This document shows positions 45,482 through 55,785 of a stretch of DNA of 64,000 nucleotides, piece after piece. The notes under the pieces were generated by a model, which was not told where the DNA came from, did not search any database, and was given only the letters and a program-made list of their open reading frames with translations. The position numbers and the translations under genes are program-made. This DNA comes from Methylibium sp035762065 (GTDB lineage: Bacteria; Pseudomonadota; Gammaproteobacteria; Burkholderiales; Burkholderiaceae_C): contig NZ_DASTPW010000045.1 of assembly GCF_035762065.1 (NCBI RefSeq), positions 1-64,000 on the forward strand, read 5' to 3'. Numbering within the stretch: position 1 is the stretch's first letter; each line of letters begins with the position of its first letter.

Positions 45482-45927
45482 CGCATGGCCGGCCCGCCGG
45501 GGGCCGAGGTTTCGAGCACGGAAGGTGTCGCGACGGCCGGCGATGCGGCGAAGCCCCGCGGTGGCGAATGCCGCGCCGGGCATGCGCCGTCCGGAGCAGG
45601 CCGGGGTCGGCCGGAGCTTCGAGAGCGAGCCTGACGTCGCACTGCCCCGTCGCAGGCTGCGCGCCGAGGCGATGACGCGGCAGCGGCCACTCGGCCAAGG
45701 CTGCCGCGGCGCTTTCGGGGATCGCCACGGGCATGCACCGCAGAGCGGGCGGCCGCGCGTCCGGATTGCGGTGCGCGCCCGTCCGACCGACCTGCGGCCG
45801 GCCCGCGTTGCCTGTTCGGAGCGTGCCGACTTCGATCGGCCGCGCTGTGCTTCGCCGCGCAGGGAGCGCCGCGCGCTACCTTGGTGCACGCTGTCGAGGC
45901 GCACCTGCAGTGCCGCCTCGACTTCTC
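45482..45927. other. 446-base region without a convincing gene
   Basis: High-GC sequence between the HExxH gene and the HD-GYP gene. Several frames are open on both strands, but their products are Arg/Ala-rich with no motif, no good ribosome-binding site and no family feature. I see no terminator or clear promoter. Confidence 0.5.
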
Positions 45928-47163
45928 ATGAACCTCATTCCTCTTGGCAGTGGTGGCGCGGCGCAGCGGGTCGACCCGCTGCGCCGGGCAGCGCCCGGCG
46001 ACCAAGCGCGGCCCGCCACGCGCGCCGAGGGGCCGCTGCCGCAGCGCACCGCGATGGCTTCGGGCCCCGCGGGCCCGCGCGCCTCGCCCAGCCGCGAGAT
46101 CCTGCTGCCTTCGGCGGAAGTGCCGATGGCCGGGTCGCTTGCCCGCGCCCATGCCGAGGCGCGGACCGCACTGACGCAGGTGGAGGTCTTGTTCGAAAAG
46201 GCGGCGCACGGCGAGCCTCTCCCGCTGGCGCTGGCCGAGGCAACCGTGAGCGGCTTGCTCGCGTCGCTAGAGGGCGACGAGGCCTGTCTGCCGAGCATCG
46301 TCAGGCTGAAAGCGCACCGCGACTACGCGTGCATGCACTCGGTGGCCGTCTGTGTGCTGATGGCCTGCCTCGCTCGCGAGATGCGGCTCGACGAAAAACA
46401 GCGACGCGAAGCCGCGCTCGCGGGGTTGCTTCACGACATCGGCAAGGCCTTCTTGCCGGCACACGTCTTCGCCAAGCCGGGCCGGCTGACGGAAGATGAA
46501 TTCGCCGTCGTCCGCCGCCATCCCGAGCTGGGCTTCGACGCGCTCGAGGCCACCGCCGGCCTGAGCACGGGCGTCAGGAGCGTCGCGCGCCACCACCACG
46601 AGCGACCCGACGGCCGCGGCTATCCGGATCGCCTCGACGGCCCTCGGATCTCCTTGCTGGCGAGGATGGGCGCCGTCTGCGACGTCTACGACGCCGTCAC
46701 TTCGAACCGCCCCTACAAGGACGGCTGGGATCCGGTGGCCGCGATGCGGGCCATGGCGACGTGGACGCAAGACGGCCAGTTCGACGCGTGCGTGATGCAG
46801 GCGTTCAAGCGCCTGATGGGCGACCACCCCATCGGCTCGCTCGTGCGCCTGCGTTCCGAGCGACTGGGCGTCGTGAATGCGTCGGCGGGCGGCGCAAGCC
46901 GGCGCGGCCAGCCATCGCCCCTGTCGGTCACGGCGTTCTACTGCCTGCGTACGGGGCAACCCATGCCTCCCGAGATCGTCGAGATCCGCCCGGGCGCGTC
47001 CGCCGAGGCGATCGTGAGCGCGGAATCGAACGCCACCTGGCGGTTTCGCCGCCTCGACGAACTGTGGGCCGGCGACGTCGCGGCCGGACTGCATCCGGTG
47101 CACACGCCTTTCGGCGGCTTGCCATTGAAGAGCCCCAGGCCGGCCTCTCAGCTGCTGGCCTGA
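45928..47163 (+). CDS. HD-GYP domain protein (probable c-di-GMP phosphodiesterase)
   Basis: A 411-residue protein. After a disordered N-terminus and a helical region, an HD-GYP domain carries His137, HD at 169-170 (LLHDIGKAFLP), His198, HHHERPDGRGYP at about 222-233 and the downstream DVYDAVTSNRPYK. All HD-GYP signature residues are present, so c-di-GMP hydrolysis is likely; it would oppose the GGDEF-kinase of this window. The frame is open upstream, but ATG at 45928 gives MNLIPLGSGG. The N-terminal coding region includes a 28-bp perfect palindrome. Its 3' end overlaps the thiDE 3' end by 16 bases. Confidence 0.88.
   Translation: MNLIPLGSGGAAQRVDPLRRAAPGDQARPATRAEGPLPQRTAMASGPAGPRASPSREILLPSAEVPMAGSLARAHAEARTALTQVEVLFEKAAHGEPLPLALAEATVSGLLASLEGDEACLPSIVRLKAHRDYACMHSVAVCVLMACLAREMRLDEKQRREAALAGLLHDIGKAFLPAHVFAKPGRLTEDEFAVVRRHPELGFDALEATAGLSTGVRSVARHHHERPDGRGYPDRLDGPRISLLARMGAVCDVYDAVTSNRPYKDGWDPVAAMRAMATWTQDGQFDACVMQAFKRLMGDHPIGSLVRLRSERLGVVNASAGGASRRGQPSPLSVTAFYCLRTGQPMPPEIVEIRPGASAEAIVSAESNATWRFRRLDELWAGDVAAGLHPVHTPFGGLPLKSPRPASQLLA
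45959..45986. repeat. 28-bp perfect palindrome inside the HD-GYP gene
   Basis: Fourteen bases CGGCGCAGCGGGTC are followed directly by their exact reverse complement, centred on GTCGAC. It encodes the segment around AAQRVDPLRR near the N-terminus, so both strands read the same peptide AQRVDPLRR. It could form a strong hairpin in the early mRNA or be an inserted palindromic element. Confidence 0.8.
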
Positions 47164-48719
47164 GCACGCGGAAGGCTGGGCACCGGCCACGACGGAGCAG
47201 GGATCGGCTCGGCCGCGCGGCCCTCGTGCCATGCCGCGGCGAAGCAAGGCACGCTGCTCGACGGATCCACGTTGATCGCGCGCACCAGGCACACGCCTGC
47301 CGCGCCGCAGCGCGCCGCCAGTGCCGCTTGAGCCGGCGCCAGCACGCCGCCGATGGCGACCACCGGCACCCCGGCCGCACGCACCCACCAGCCCAGGTTG
47401 CCCAGGCCTTGCCTGTGCCAGGGCATGGCCTTCGTCGTCGTCGGCCACACCGGGCCGCAGGCGACGTAATCAGGCTGCAAGGCGAGGGCGCGGCACAGCT
47501 CCCACAGGCTGTGCGAGCTGATGCCCAGCCGCAGTCCCGCATGCCGCGCAGCAGCGAGCGCGCGGCGCTGTGCAGCGTCGAGCGCCAGCAGGTCTTCCTG
47601 GCCCAGATGCACCGCGTCGGCGCCGAGCTCGATGGCCAGCGCCCAGTGATCGTTGACGACGAGCCGTGCGCCCGCGGCGCGGGTCGCGACGCGCGCGCGG
47701 ACGATCGCCGTGCGCAAGGCCTGCGCGTCGTTCGGTGCCTTGATCCGCAACTGAACCGTGCGCACGCCCGCCCGCACGACGCGTTCGGCTGCTTCGGCGC
47801 TGTCGACGATCGCGTACAGGCCCGGCTCGAAGCGGCTTGCAAGCCTTGCCCCTGCCTCGACGGTCGCTTCGATCGGCGCCGCATCAAGCGACAGCCGCGG
47901 CAGGCGGCCCAAGATGAAGCCGGCCTCCGCGCGCACTGCGCCGGCGCCCGCGCCCAACGGTTCGCCGCGCCGCACGGCATGCTGCGCGGCCATCTTCGCG
48001 ATCACGGCGGCATCGGCATCGACGAAGCCGCGTGCCGCGGCGGCAGCCCATGCGCTGGCGAAGCTGCAACCGCTGCCGTGGGTGTGCGCCGTGGCGACGC
48101 GCTCGGCGGCGAGCCAGCCGCGGGCCTGCGCCGTCACAAGCCAGTCGAGGGCTTCGGCCGCTTCGGGCTCCTCGATGTCGCCGCCGGTGATGCACACGCT
48201 TGCAGCCCCCATCGCTTGCAGCGCACGCGCAAGCGCGGGCAGGTCCGCGGGGCCCGCGACCGGGCCGGCGAGCCGGGTCGCTTCGGCGCGATTCGGCGTG
48301 ATCGCGCTGGCGCGCGGCACCAGGTGCGCGCGGTAGGCGGCGATCAGCGCTTCGTCGGCGAAGGCCGCGCCGGTGGATGCGCGCAGCACCGGGTCGACGA
48401 TCACGGGCAAGGCCGGGTCGCGCTCGCGCAGTCGGTCGATGCAGCGCGCGAGCACGGCCACGTTCTCCACGCTGCCGAGCAGGCCGGTCTTGACGGCGGC
48501 CGGCGGCAGATCGCTTGCGAGCGCGGTGAGCTGCGCTTCGAGCATCGCCGGCTCGACCGCCTGCACGCGCTCGACCGCGACGCTGTTCTGCGCCGTCAGC
48601 GCCGCGGCCACCGGGCACAGGTGCACGCCGCAGGCCTCGGCCATGCGCTGGTCGGCGCCGAGGCCGGCGCCCCCGCCGCTGTCGAGGCCGGCGACGCTCC
48701 AGACGATCGGCGGCTTCAT
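47148..48719 (-). CDS. thiDE: ThiD-ThiE fusion: HMP-P kinase / thiamine-phosphate synthase
   Basis: A 523-residue bifunctional protein. Residues 1-270 are ThiD (hydroxymethylpyrimidine and HMP-phosphate kinase): GLDSGGGAGLGAD, VKTGLLGS, DPVLRASTG, TPNRAEATRL and HGSGCSF. Residues from about 310 are ThiE, which couples HMP-PP with thiazole phosphate: QLRIKAPND, VNDHWALAIELGADAVHLGQEDL, GPVWPTTTKAMPW and VVAIGGVL. The fusion is known in betaproteobacteria. It is the last gene of the thiC-O-S-G-DE operon, its ATG overlapping the thiG stop (ATGA), and converges on the HD-GYP gene with a 16-base overlap. Confidence 0.92.
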   Translation of the reverse strand: MKPPIVWSVAGLDSGGGAGLGADQRMAEACGVHLCPVAAALTAQNSVAVERVQAVEPAMLEAQLTALASDLPPAAVKTGLLGSVENVAVLARCIDRLRERDPALPVIVDPVLRASTGAAFADEALIAAYRAHLVPRASAITPNRAEATRLAGPVAGPADLPALARALQAMGAASVCITGGDIEEPEAAEALDWLVTAQARGWLAAERVATAHTHGSGCSFASAWAAAAARGFVDADAAVIAKMAAQHAVRRGEPLGAGAGAVRAEAGFILGRLPRLSLDAAPIEATVEAGARLASRFEPGLYAIVDSAEAAERVVRAGVRTVQLRIKAPNDAQALRTAIVRARVATRAAGARLVVNDHWALAIELGADAVHLGQEDLLALDAAQRRALAAARHAGLRLGISSHSLWELCRALALQPDYVACGPVWPTTTKAMPWHRQGLGNLGWWVRAAGVPVVAIGGVLAPAQAALAARCGAAGVCLVRAINVDPSSSVPCFAAAWHEGRAAEPIPAPSWPVPSLPRAQASS

Positions 48720-49504
48720 CCGACGACGAACGGGCGCCCGCCGACCGGCGTGCTCGCCACCGCGAAAGCCTGCGGCGCGATCAACCCGGCCTCGTAGCCC
48801 GCGCGGCCGCCTTCGACCGCGCGCGCGAACGCAGCCGCCATGCGCACCGGATCGCCCGCCTGTGCGACCGCGGAATTGACGAGCACGCCGTCGCATCCCA
48901 GCTCCAGCGCCTGGGCCGCATGCGAAGGCGCGCCGAGTCCGGCATCGACGATCAGTGGCACGCCGGGCAGGCGCGCACGCAGCGTGCGCAGCGCCCAGGG
49001 GTTCAGCAGGCCCTGGCCGGAGCCGATGGGTGCGCCCCAGGGCATCAGCACGCGGCAGCCGACGTCGATCAGGCGCTGGCAGCTGACCAGATCGTCGGTG
49101 CAGTAGGGAAAGACGTCGAAGCCGTCGTGGGCGAGCTTCGTCGCGGCGGCGAGCAGCTCCCAGGGGTCGGGCTGCAGCGTGTGCTCGTCGCCGACGACCT
49201 CGAGCTTGATCCAGCGCGTGCCGTGCAGCTCGCGCGCCATGTGCGCGAGCGCGATCGCCTCGCGCGCGGTGCGGCAGCCGGCGGTGTTGGGCAGCAGCCG
49301 CGCGCCGCTGGCCTGCACGATGCGCACGAACGCGTCGGCGTCGCCGCCGTGGCCGAGGTGCAGGCGCCTGAGGCCCAGCGTGACGACCTGCGCGCCGGAA
49401 GCGGCGATCGCATCGCGCAGCACCTGCGGCGACGGGTAGCCGGCGCTGCCGAGCAGGAAGCGGCTGGCGAGCGGCGTGTCGTAGACGGTCCATGCGTCGC
49501 GCAT
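48716..49504 (-). CDS. thiG: Thiazole synthase ThiG
   Basis: ThiG forms the thiazole ring of thiamine from deoxyxylulose phosphate, dehydroglycine and ThiS thiocarboxylate. The 262-residue protein has the Schiff-base Lys100 in WIKLEVVGDEHTLQPD, and LLPNTAGCRTAREA, DAGLGAPSHAAQALELG and GVLVNSAVA. I chose ATG at 49504, which has GGAGG eight bases upstream; an in-frame TTG three codons earlier is less likely. It lies five bases after thiS. Confidence 0.95.
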   Translation of the reverse strand: MRDAWTVYDTPLASRFLLGSAGYPSPQVLRDAIAASGAQVVTLGLRRLHLGHGGDADAFVRIVQASGARLLPNTAGCRTAREAIALAHMARELHGTRWIKLEVVGDEHTLQPDPWELLAAATKLAHDGFDVFPYCTDDLVSCQRLIDVGCRVLMPWGAPIGSGQGLLNPWALRTLRARLPGVPLIVDAGLGAPSHAAQALELGCDGVLVNSAVAQAGDPVRMAAAFARAVEGGRAGYEAGLIAPQAFAVASTPVGGRPFVVG

Positions 49505-49509
49505 GCGGG

Positions 49510-49713
49510 TCAACCTCCGACGATGGTGGCGAAGACGGCGACCGCGTCGCCCGGCGCGAGCAGCGTCGCGGCGCGGCGCTCGCGCGCGACGAAGTCGCCG
49601 TTGAGGGCCGTCGCGACGCGGCCCGCCTCGATGCCGAGCGCATCGAGCGCCTGCGCGAGGTCCAGGCCTTCGCGCCAGGGCACGGCGCGGTCGTTGATGC
49701 GCACCTCATCCAT
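49510..49713 (-). CDS. thiS: Sulfur carrier protein ThiS
   Basis: A 67-residue ubiquitin-like protein that carries sulfur as a C-terminal thiocarboxylate for thiazole formation. It ends in the required Gly-Gly (VFATIVGG). The start MDEVRINDRAVPW lies inside the 3' end of thiO (eight-base overlap), and thiG follows closely. ThiF, needed to adenylate ThiS, is not in this window. Confidence 0.93.
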   Translation of the reverse strand: MDEVRINDRAVPWREGLDLAQALDALGIEAGRVATALNGDFVARERRAATLLAPGDAVAVFATIVGG

Positions 49714-50763
49714 CGCCGATCGCCTCCAGCGCGTCGTCCACCAGTGCCGGCGCGACCAGCCAGCCGTGGCGGAACAGGCCGTTGATGCGCAGCAGGCCGC
49801 ACTCGGCATGCACGCGCGGTGCGTTGTCGGGCAGGGCGGGGCGCAGGTTGGTTTCCATGTGGACGACGCGCGCCTCGGCCAGCTCGGGCAGCACGCTGTG
49901 CGCCGCCGCCATCAGCTCCAGCGCGGTGCGCAGGCTCACCGGCGAGCGGTCCTCGCTTTCGATCTCGCTCGCGCCGACGACGACGATGTCGCCCGGCCGC
50001 GGCACGAGGTAGACGCGCAGGCGCGGATGCACGAGCCGCAGCGGCCGGCCCAGCGGCACGCCAGGGGCGTGCAGCCAGAGCAGTTCGCCGCGCACCGCGC
50101 GCAAGGGCAGCGCGTCGCGCGCGCCGAGGCCGCGCGTGTCGATCGCGAGATCGAAGCGCAGCCGTTCGCCGTTCACGATCAGCGCGCCGGGCTCGACCGC
50201 CTCGGCCCGCCGGTTCCAGTGCCAGCGCACGGAAGGGGCCGCGGCGCACAGCGCTTCGAGCAGCTCGCGCGGCAGCAGCTGCCCCTCGCCCGGGAGGTGC
50301 CATGCGTGCAGGCGCGGCGAGAGCGCGGGTTCGAGGGCGGCGAGTTCGTCGGCCGAAAGGCGCTGCGGCCGAAGCGCCGGTGCCAGCGCAGCCGCGCCCG
50401 CCTGCACGCGCCCGAGCACGCGCTGCTCGGTGCCCGCATCGCCGGGGTGCGCGACGAAGAGGCTGCCGTTCATGCGCAGCAGCGCGGGCGCCTGCAGGGC
50501 CGAAGCGATCTCGCGCCAGCGTGCGAGCGAGCGCCAGCCGAGTCCGGCGATCCCGGGCGCCGCGTGCTCCAGCTCGCCCAGCGGGCTCAGCATGCCGGCC
50601 GCGGTGAAAGCGGCGGCATGCGGCGGCGCGCCTGGCCCGATGCGGCCGACTGCCGGCGCCCGCGCATCCGCGGCCGGATCGAAGGCCTGCACCGCATGCC
50701 CCGCGTTCGCGAGCCGCCACGCGAGAAGCCGGCCCAGCAGGCCGGCGCCGGCGATGCCGACCC

Positions 50764-50767
<4 letters not shown>
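49706..50767 (-). CDS. thiO: FAD-dependent glycine oxidase ThiO
   Basis: ThiO oxidises glycine to dehydroglycine (iminoacetate), the nitrogen source for the thiazole ring. The 353-residue protein has an N-terminal FAD motif GIAGAGLLGRLLAWRLANAGHAVQAFD spread over residues 4-31, a DAO-type fold and the C-terminal block RINGLFRHGWLVAPAL typical of ThiO. The start is GTG, overlapping the thiC stop (GTGA). Its presence shows the oxygen-dependent route for thiazole, consistent with an aerobe. Confidence 0.92.
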
Positions 50768-52572
<1,805 letters not shown>

Positions 52573-52669
52573 CGCGGTGCGCTCCTGGAGGCTGGACCAA
52601 AAGCTCCGGAGGACCGCTGCGCCGGGATGCCTGCGGCCCATGAGGCCGCAGCACTGCGTAGCGAGGCTC

Positions 52670-52746
52670 TTCTTTCGCCGGTACGAACCGGATCAAGTTC
52701 TCGGGTTCGGCCTGGTCAGGCCGTCTCAGCGCGTGGCACCCCGGAG
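52670..52746 (-). promoter_or_regulatory. TPP riboswitch (THI element) upstream of thiC
   Basis: Read on the minus strand, the leader contains the conserved TPP-aptamer parts in order: GGGGTGCC, CTGAGACGGCC, ACCCGAGAACTTGATCC and GGTTCGTACCGGCGAAAG. This is a near-consensus THI box. A hairpin TGCGGCC-loop-GGCCGCA follows at 52632-52650 and could belong to the expression platform. TPP binding should lower expression of the thi operon. Confidence 0.95.
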
Positions 52747-52831
52747 CGAGCGGCGAGTGTAGGGGCCGCGCCGCCCGTCGAACGCGGGCACCGACCGATC
52801 GCTTGCGCGGCGCATCGGTCCGTGATCGGCC

Positions 52832-54337
52832 TCACTGCGCGTCGACGCGCAGCCAGGTCGTCTTCAGCTCGGTGTACTTGTCGAAGGCGTGCAGGCTCTT
52901 GTCGCGGCCGTTGCCGCTTTGCTTGTAGCCGCCGAAGGGCACGGTGAGGTCGTCCTCGTCGTACTGGTTGACGTGCACGGTGCCGGCGCGCAGCGCGCGC
53001 GCGACGCGGTGCGCGCGGTCGATCTGGCTCGACCACACGCTGGCCTGCAGGCCGTAGGTGGAGTCGTTCGCCAGGCGGATCGCCTCGGCTTCGTTGTCGA
53101 AGCGGATCACCGAGACGACCGGGCCGAAGATCTCTTCGCGGGCGATCTTCATGTCGTTGCGCACGCCGTCGAAGACGGTCGGCTCGACGTAGTAGCCGCC
53201 GCTGTCGGCACGCGCCTGCGTGCCGCCGGCGAGCACCGTCGCGCCTTCTTCGCGGCCCGCGTCGATGTAGCCCAGTACCGTGCCCAACTGGCCTTCGTCG
53301 ACGAGCGCGCCCATCGTCGTCTTCGCATCGAGCGGATCGGCCGGCCGGTACTTCGACGCCTCCGCCGCGACGCGCCGGGCGAAGTCGTCGGCGATGCTCG
53401 CGTGCACCAGCAGCCGCGAAGGCGCGTTGCAGCTCTCGCCCTGGTTGAAGAACATGCTGCCGGCGAGCGTCTTGGCGCAGCGCTCGAGGTCCTTGAAGTC
53501 GGGGAAGACGACGAAGGCGCTCTTGCCGCCGAGCTCGTTGTAGACGCGCTTGAGGTTGCTGCGGCTCGCGTACTCGAGCATCTTGCGGCCCACGCGCGTC
53601 GAGCCGGTGAAGCCGATCGCATCGACATCGCTGTGCAGCGCGAGCGCCTCGCCGGCCTCGTGCCCATAGCCGGGCACCACGTTGAACACGCCGGGCGGCA
53701 GGCCGGCTTCGAGCGCGAGCTCGGCGAGCCGCAAGGCCGTGTACGGGCTTTTCTCGCTGGGCTTGAGCACCACCGAGTTACCGGCCGCGAGCGCGGGCCC
53801 GAGCTTCCACGCGGCCATGATCATCGGGTAGTTCCAGGGGACGATCGCGCCGATCACGCCCATCGGCTCGCGCTGGATCAGGGCGAGCGCGCTCGGCGCC
53901 GTCGGCGCGATCTCGTCGTAGATCTTGTCGACGGCTTCGGCGTACCAGGCGATGCAGCGCGCGGCGGAGGGCCCGTCCACCGCGAGGGCGTGCTGGATCG
54001 GCTTGCCCATGTCGAGCGTCTCGAGCAGCGCGAGCTCGTCCTTGGCCGCGAGGATCCGGTCGGCGAAGGCGAGCAGCGTGCGCTTGCGCTGCGCGGGCGC
54101 GCGCTTCGCCCAGCGGCCGTCGTCGAACGCAGCGCGCGCGGCGGCGACCGCGGCGTCGATGTCGGCGGCCTGGCCGCGCGCGACGGGGCCGAGCGCGCGG
54201 CCGTCGATCGGCGAGCGCTTGTCGAAGGTCTGGCCGTCGCGCGCGGCGCGGCGTTCACCGCCGATGAAGGCGCGGCCGTCGAAGCGGGCCGAGGCGGCGC
54301 GGGCGCGCCAGTCGATGCTGGTGGAGGAGGTGGCCAT
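52832..54337 (-). CDS. Aldehyde dehydrogenase, PuuC-like
   Basis: A 501-residue NAD(P)-dependent aldehyde dehydrogenase. The general base Glu268 lies in ELGGKSAFVV and the catalytic Cys303 in NQGESCNAPSR; the cofactor motif is FTGSTRVG. Its place after the puuA- and puuD-like genes suggests it oxidises gamma-glutamyl-aminobutyraldehyde or another amino-aldehyde from polyamines. The chosen ATG gives MATSSTSIDWRARAA; the preceding aminotransferase gene ends 65 bases upstream. A short inverted repeat at 52793-52820 follows the gene and may be its terminator. Confidence 0.88.
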   Translation of the reverse strand: MATSSTSIDWRARAASARFDGRAFIGGERRAARDGQTFDKRSPIDGRALGPVARGQAADIDAAVAAARAAFDDGRWAKRAPAQRKRTLLAFADRILAAKDELALLETLDMGKPIQHALAVDGPSAARCIAWYAEAVDKIYDEIAPTAPSALALIQREPMGVIGAIVPWNYPMIMAAWKLGPALAAGNSVVLKPSEKSPYTALRLAELALEAGLPPGVFNVVPGYGHEAGEALALHSDVDAIGFTGSTRVGRKMLEYASRSNLKRVYNELGGKSAFVVFPDFKDLERCAKTLAGSMFFNQGESCNAPSRLLVHASIADDFARRVAAEASKYRPADPLDAKTTMGALVDEGQLGTVLGYIDAGREEGATVLAGGTQARADSGGYYVEPTVFDGVRNDMKIAREEIFGPVVSVIRFDNEAEAIRLANDSTYGLQASVWSSQIDRAHRVARALRAGTVHVNQYDEDDLTVPFGGYKQSGNGRDKSLHAFDKYTELKTTWLRVDAQ

Positions 54338-54402
54338 GGCGAGGAAGGCGCCCGGTGGGCGCCGCGTGAGGCAGGAAGAGGGAGCCAGTGTGGGCGGCGG
54401 CC

Positions 54403-55785
54403 TCAGACCCAGCCGCGCGCGCGGGCATCGGCCAGCGTCAGCTCGATGCACCGGCGGATCAGCCCGACCATCTCGTCGATCTGCGCACGGGTGATCACCA
54501 GCGGCGGCGCGACGATCATCCGGTCGCCGACCGCCCGCATGATCAAGCCCTGCTCGAAGCAGTGGCCGCGGCAGACCATGCCGACGCCGAGCTCCGGCGC
54601 GAAGGCAGCGCCCGAGGCCTTGTCCTTGACGAGCTGGATCGCGCCCATCAAGCCGCAGGTCTGCACCTCGCCGACCATCGGGTGCGCGGCCAGCTCGGCG
54701 AAGCGCTCGGCCAGGTAGGGCCCGACGTCTTCCGCCACGCGCTCGACCAGGCCCTCGCGCCGGATCAGCCGGATGTTGGCCAGCGCCACCGCGCAGGCGA
54801 CCGGATGGCCGCTGTAGGTGTAGCCGTGCTCGAACTCCCCGCCTTGCTCGATCAGCGCCTTCGCGACGCGCTCGCCGACCATCACGCCGCCCAGCGGGAC
54901 GTAGCCCGAGGTGACGCCTTTCGCGAACGTCATCAGGTCGGGCCGGAAGCCCATCGTTTCGCTGCCCCACCACGCGCCGGTGCGCCCGAAGCCGCAGATC
55001 ACCTCGTCGCTGACCAGCAGCACGCCGTGCCGGTCGCAGATGCGCTGCACCTCGGGCCAGTAGCTCGCGGGCGGCACGATCACGCCGCCCGCGCCTTGCA
55101 CCGGCTCGCCGATGAAGGCGGCCACGCGGTCGGGGCCGGCTTCGAGGATCTTCCGTTGGAGCCAGCCGGCCGCTTCGATGCCGAAGGCTTCGCGGCTCAG
55201 CCCCGCGGGCCGGCCGTGCGCGAACCAGTGCGGCTGCTCGATGTGCGCGATGTCCGGGATCGGCAAGCCGCCTTGCGCATGCATGCCGGCCATGCCGCCC
55301 AGCGAGGCGCCGGCCATCGTCGAGCCGTGGTAGCCGTTCCAGCGGCCGATGATCAGCTTGCGTCGCGGCTGGCCCTGCAGATCCCAGTAGCGGCGGACCA
55401 TGCGCACGACGGTGTCGTTGCCTTCGGAGCCGGAGCCGCCGAAGAACACGTGCCGGAACGACGGCGGCGTCAGCTCCGCCAGCAGTTCGGCGAGTTCGAT
55501 CGCCGGCGGCGTCGCGGTCTGGAAGAAGGCGTTGTAGAAGGGCAGGCGCTCGAGCTGCGCGGTGGCCGCGTCGATCAGCTCGCGCTGGCCGTAGCCGACG
55601 TTCACGCACCACAGGCCGCTCATCGCGTCGAGGATCTTGCGGCCCTCGCTGTCCCACAGCCAGATGTTGTCGGCCCGCTCGATGATCCGCGCGCCCTTCG
55701 CGGCGAGCGCCTGGAAGTCGGTGAAGGGATGGAGGAAGTGCCGCGCGTCGGCGGCCTGCCACTCCCGGGTGCTGCGCGCGGCCAT
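54403..55785 (-). CDS. Class III aminotransferase, probable putrescine/polyamine-pyruvate transaminase
   Basis: A 460-residue PLP enzyme of fold type I. The PLP lysine is in MTFAKGVTSGYVPLGG, the cofactor aspartate in SDEVICGFGRTG, and GSGSEGND forms part of the phosphate-binding region. The protein resembles SpuC-type putrescine-pyruvate aminotransferases. In the present cluster it may remove the terminal amino group of gamma-glutamylputrescine or putrescine, substituting for the missing PuuB oxidase (inference). Its ATG overlaps the glutamine-synthetase-like gene stop by one base. Confidence 0.87.
   Translation of the reverse strand: MAARSTREWQAADARHFLHPFTDFQALAAKGARIIERADNIWLWDSEGRKILDAMSGLWCVNVGYGQRELIDAATAQLERLPFYNAFFQTATPPAIELAELLAELTPPSFRHVFFGGSGSEGNDTVVRMVRRYWDLQGQPRRKLIIGRWNGYHGSTMAGASLGGMAGMHAQGGLPIPDIAHIEQPHWFAHGRPAGLSREAFGIEAAGWLQRKILEAGPDRVAAFIGEPVQGAGGVIVPPASYWPEVQRICDRHGVLLVSDEVICGFGRTGAWWGSETMGFRPDLMTFAKGVTSGYVPLGGVMVGERVAKALIEQGGEFEHGYTYSGHPVACAVALANIRLIRREGLVERVAEDVGPYLAERFAELAAHPMVGEVQTCGLMGAIQLVKDKASGAAFAPELGVGMVCRGHCFEQGLIMRAVGDRMIVAPPLVITRAQIDEMVGLIRRCIELTLADARARGWV

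Noticed and set aside
45525..45927. Possible gene in the gap before the HD-GYP gene
   Set aside because: The frame runs into the HD-GYP gene in another phase, lacks a ribosome site, and shows no recognisable motif.
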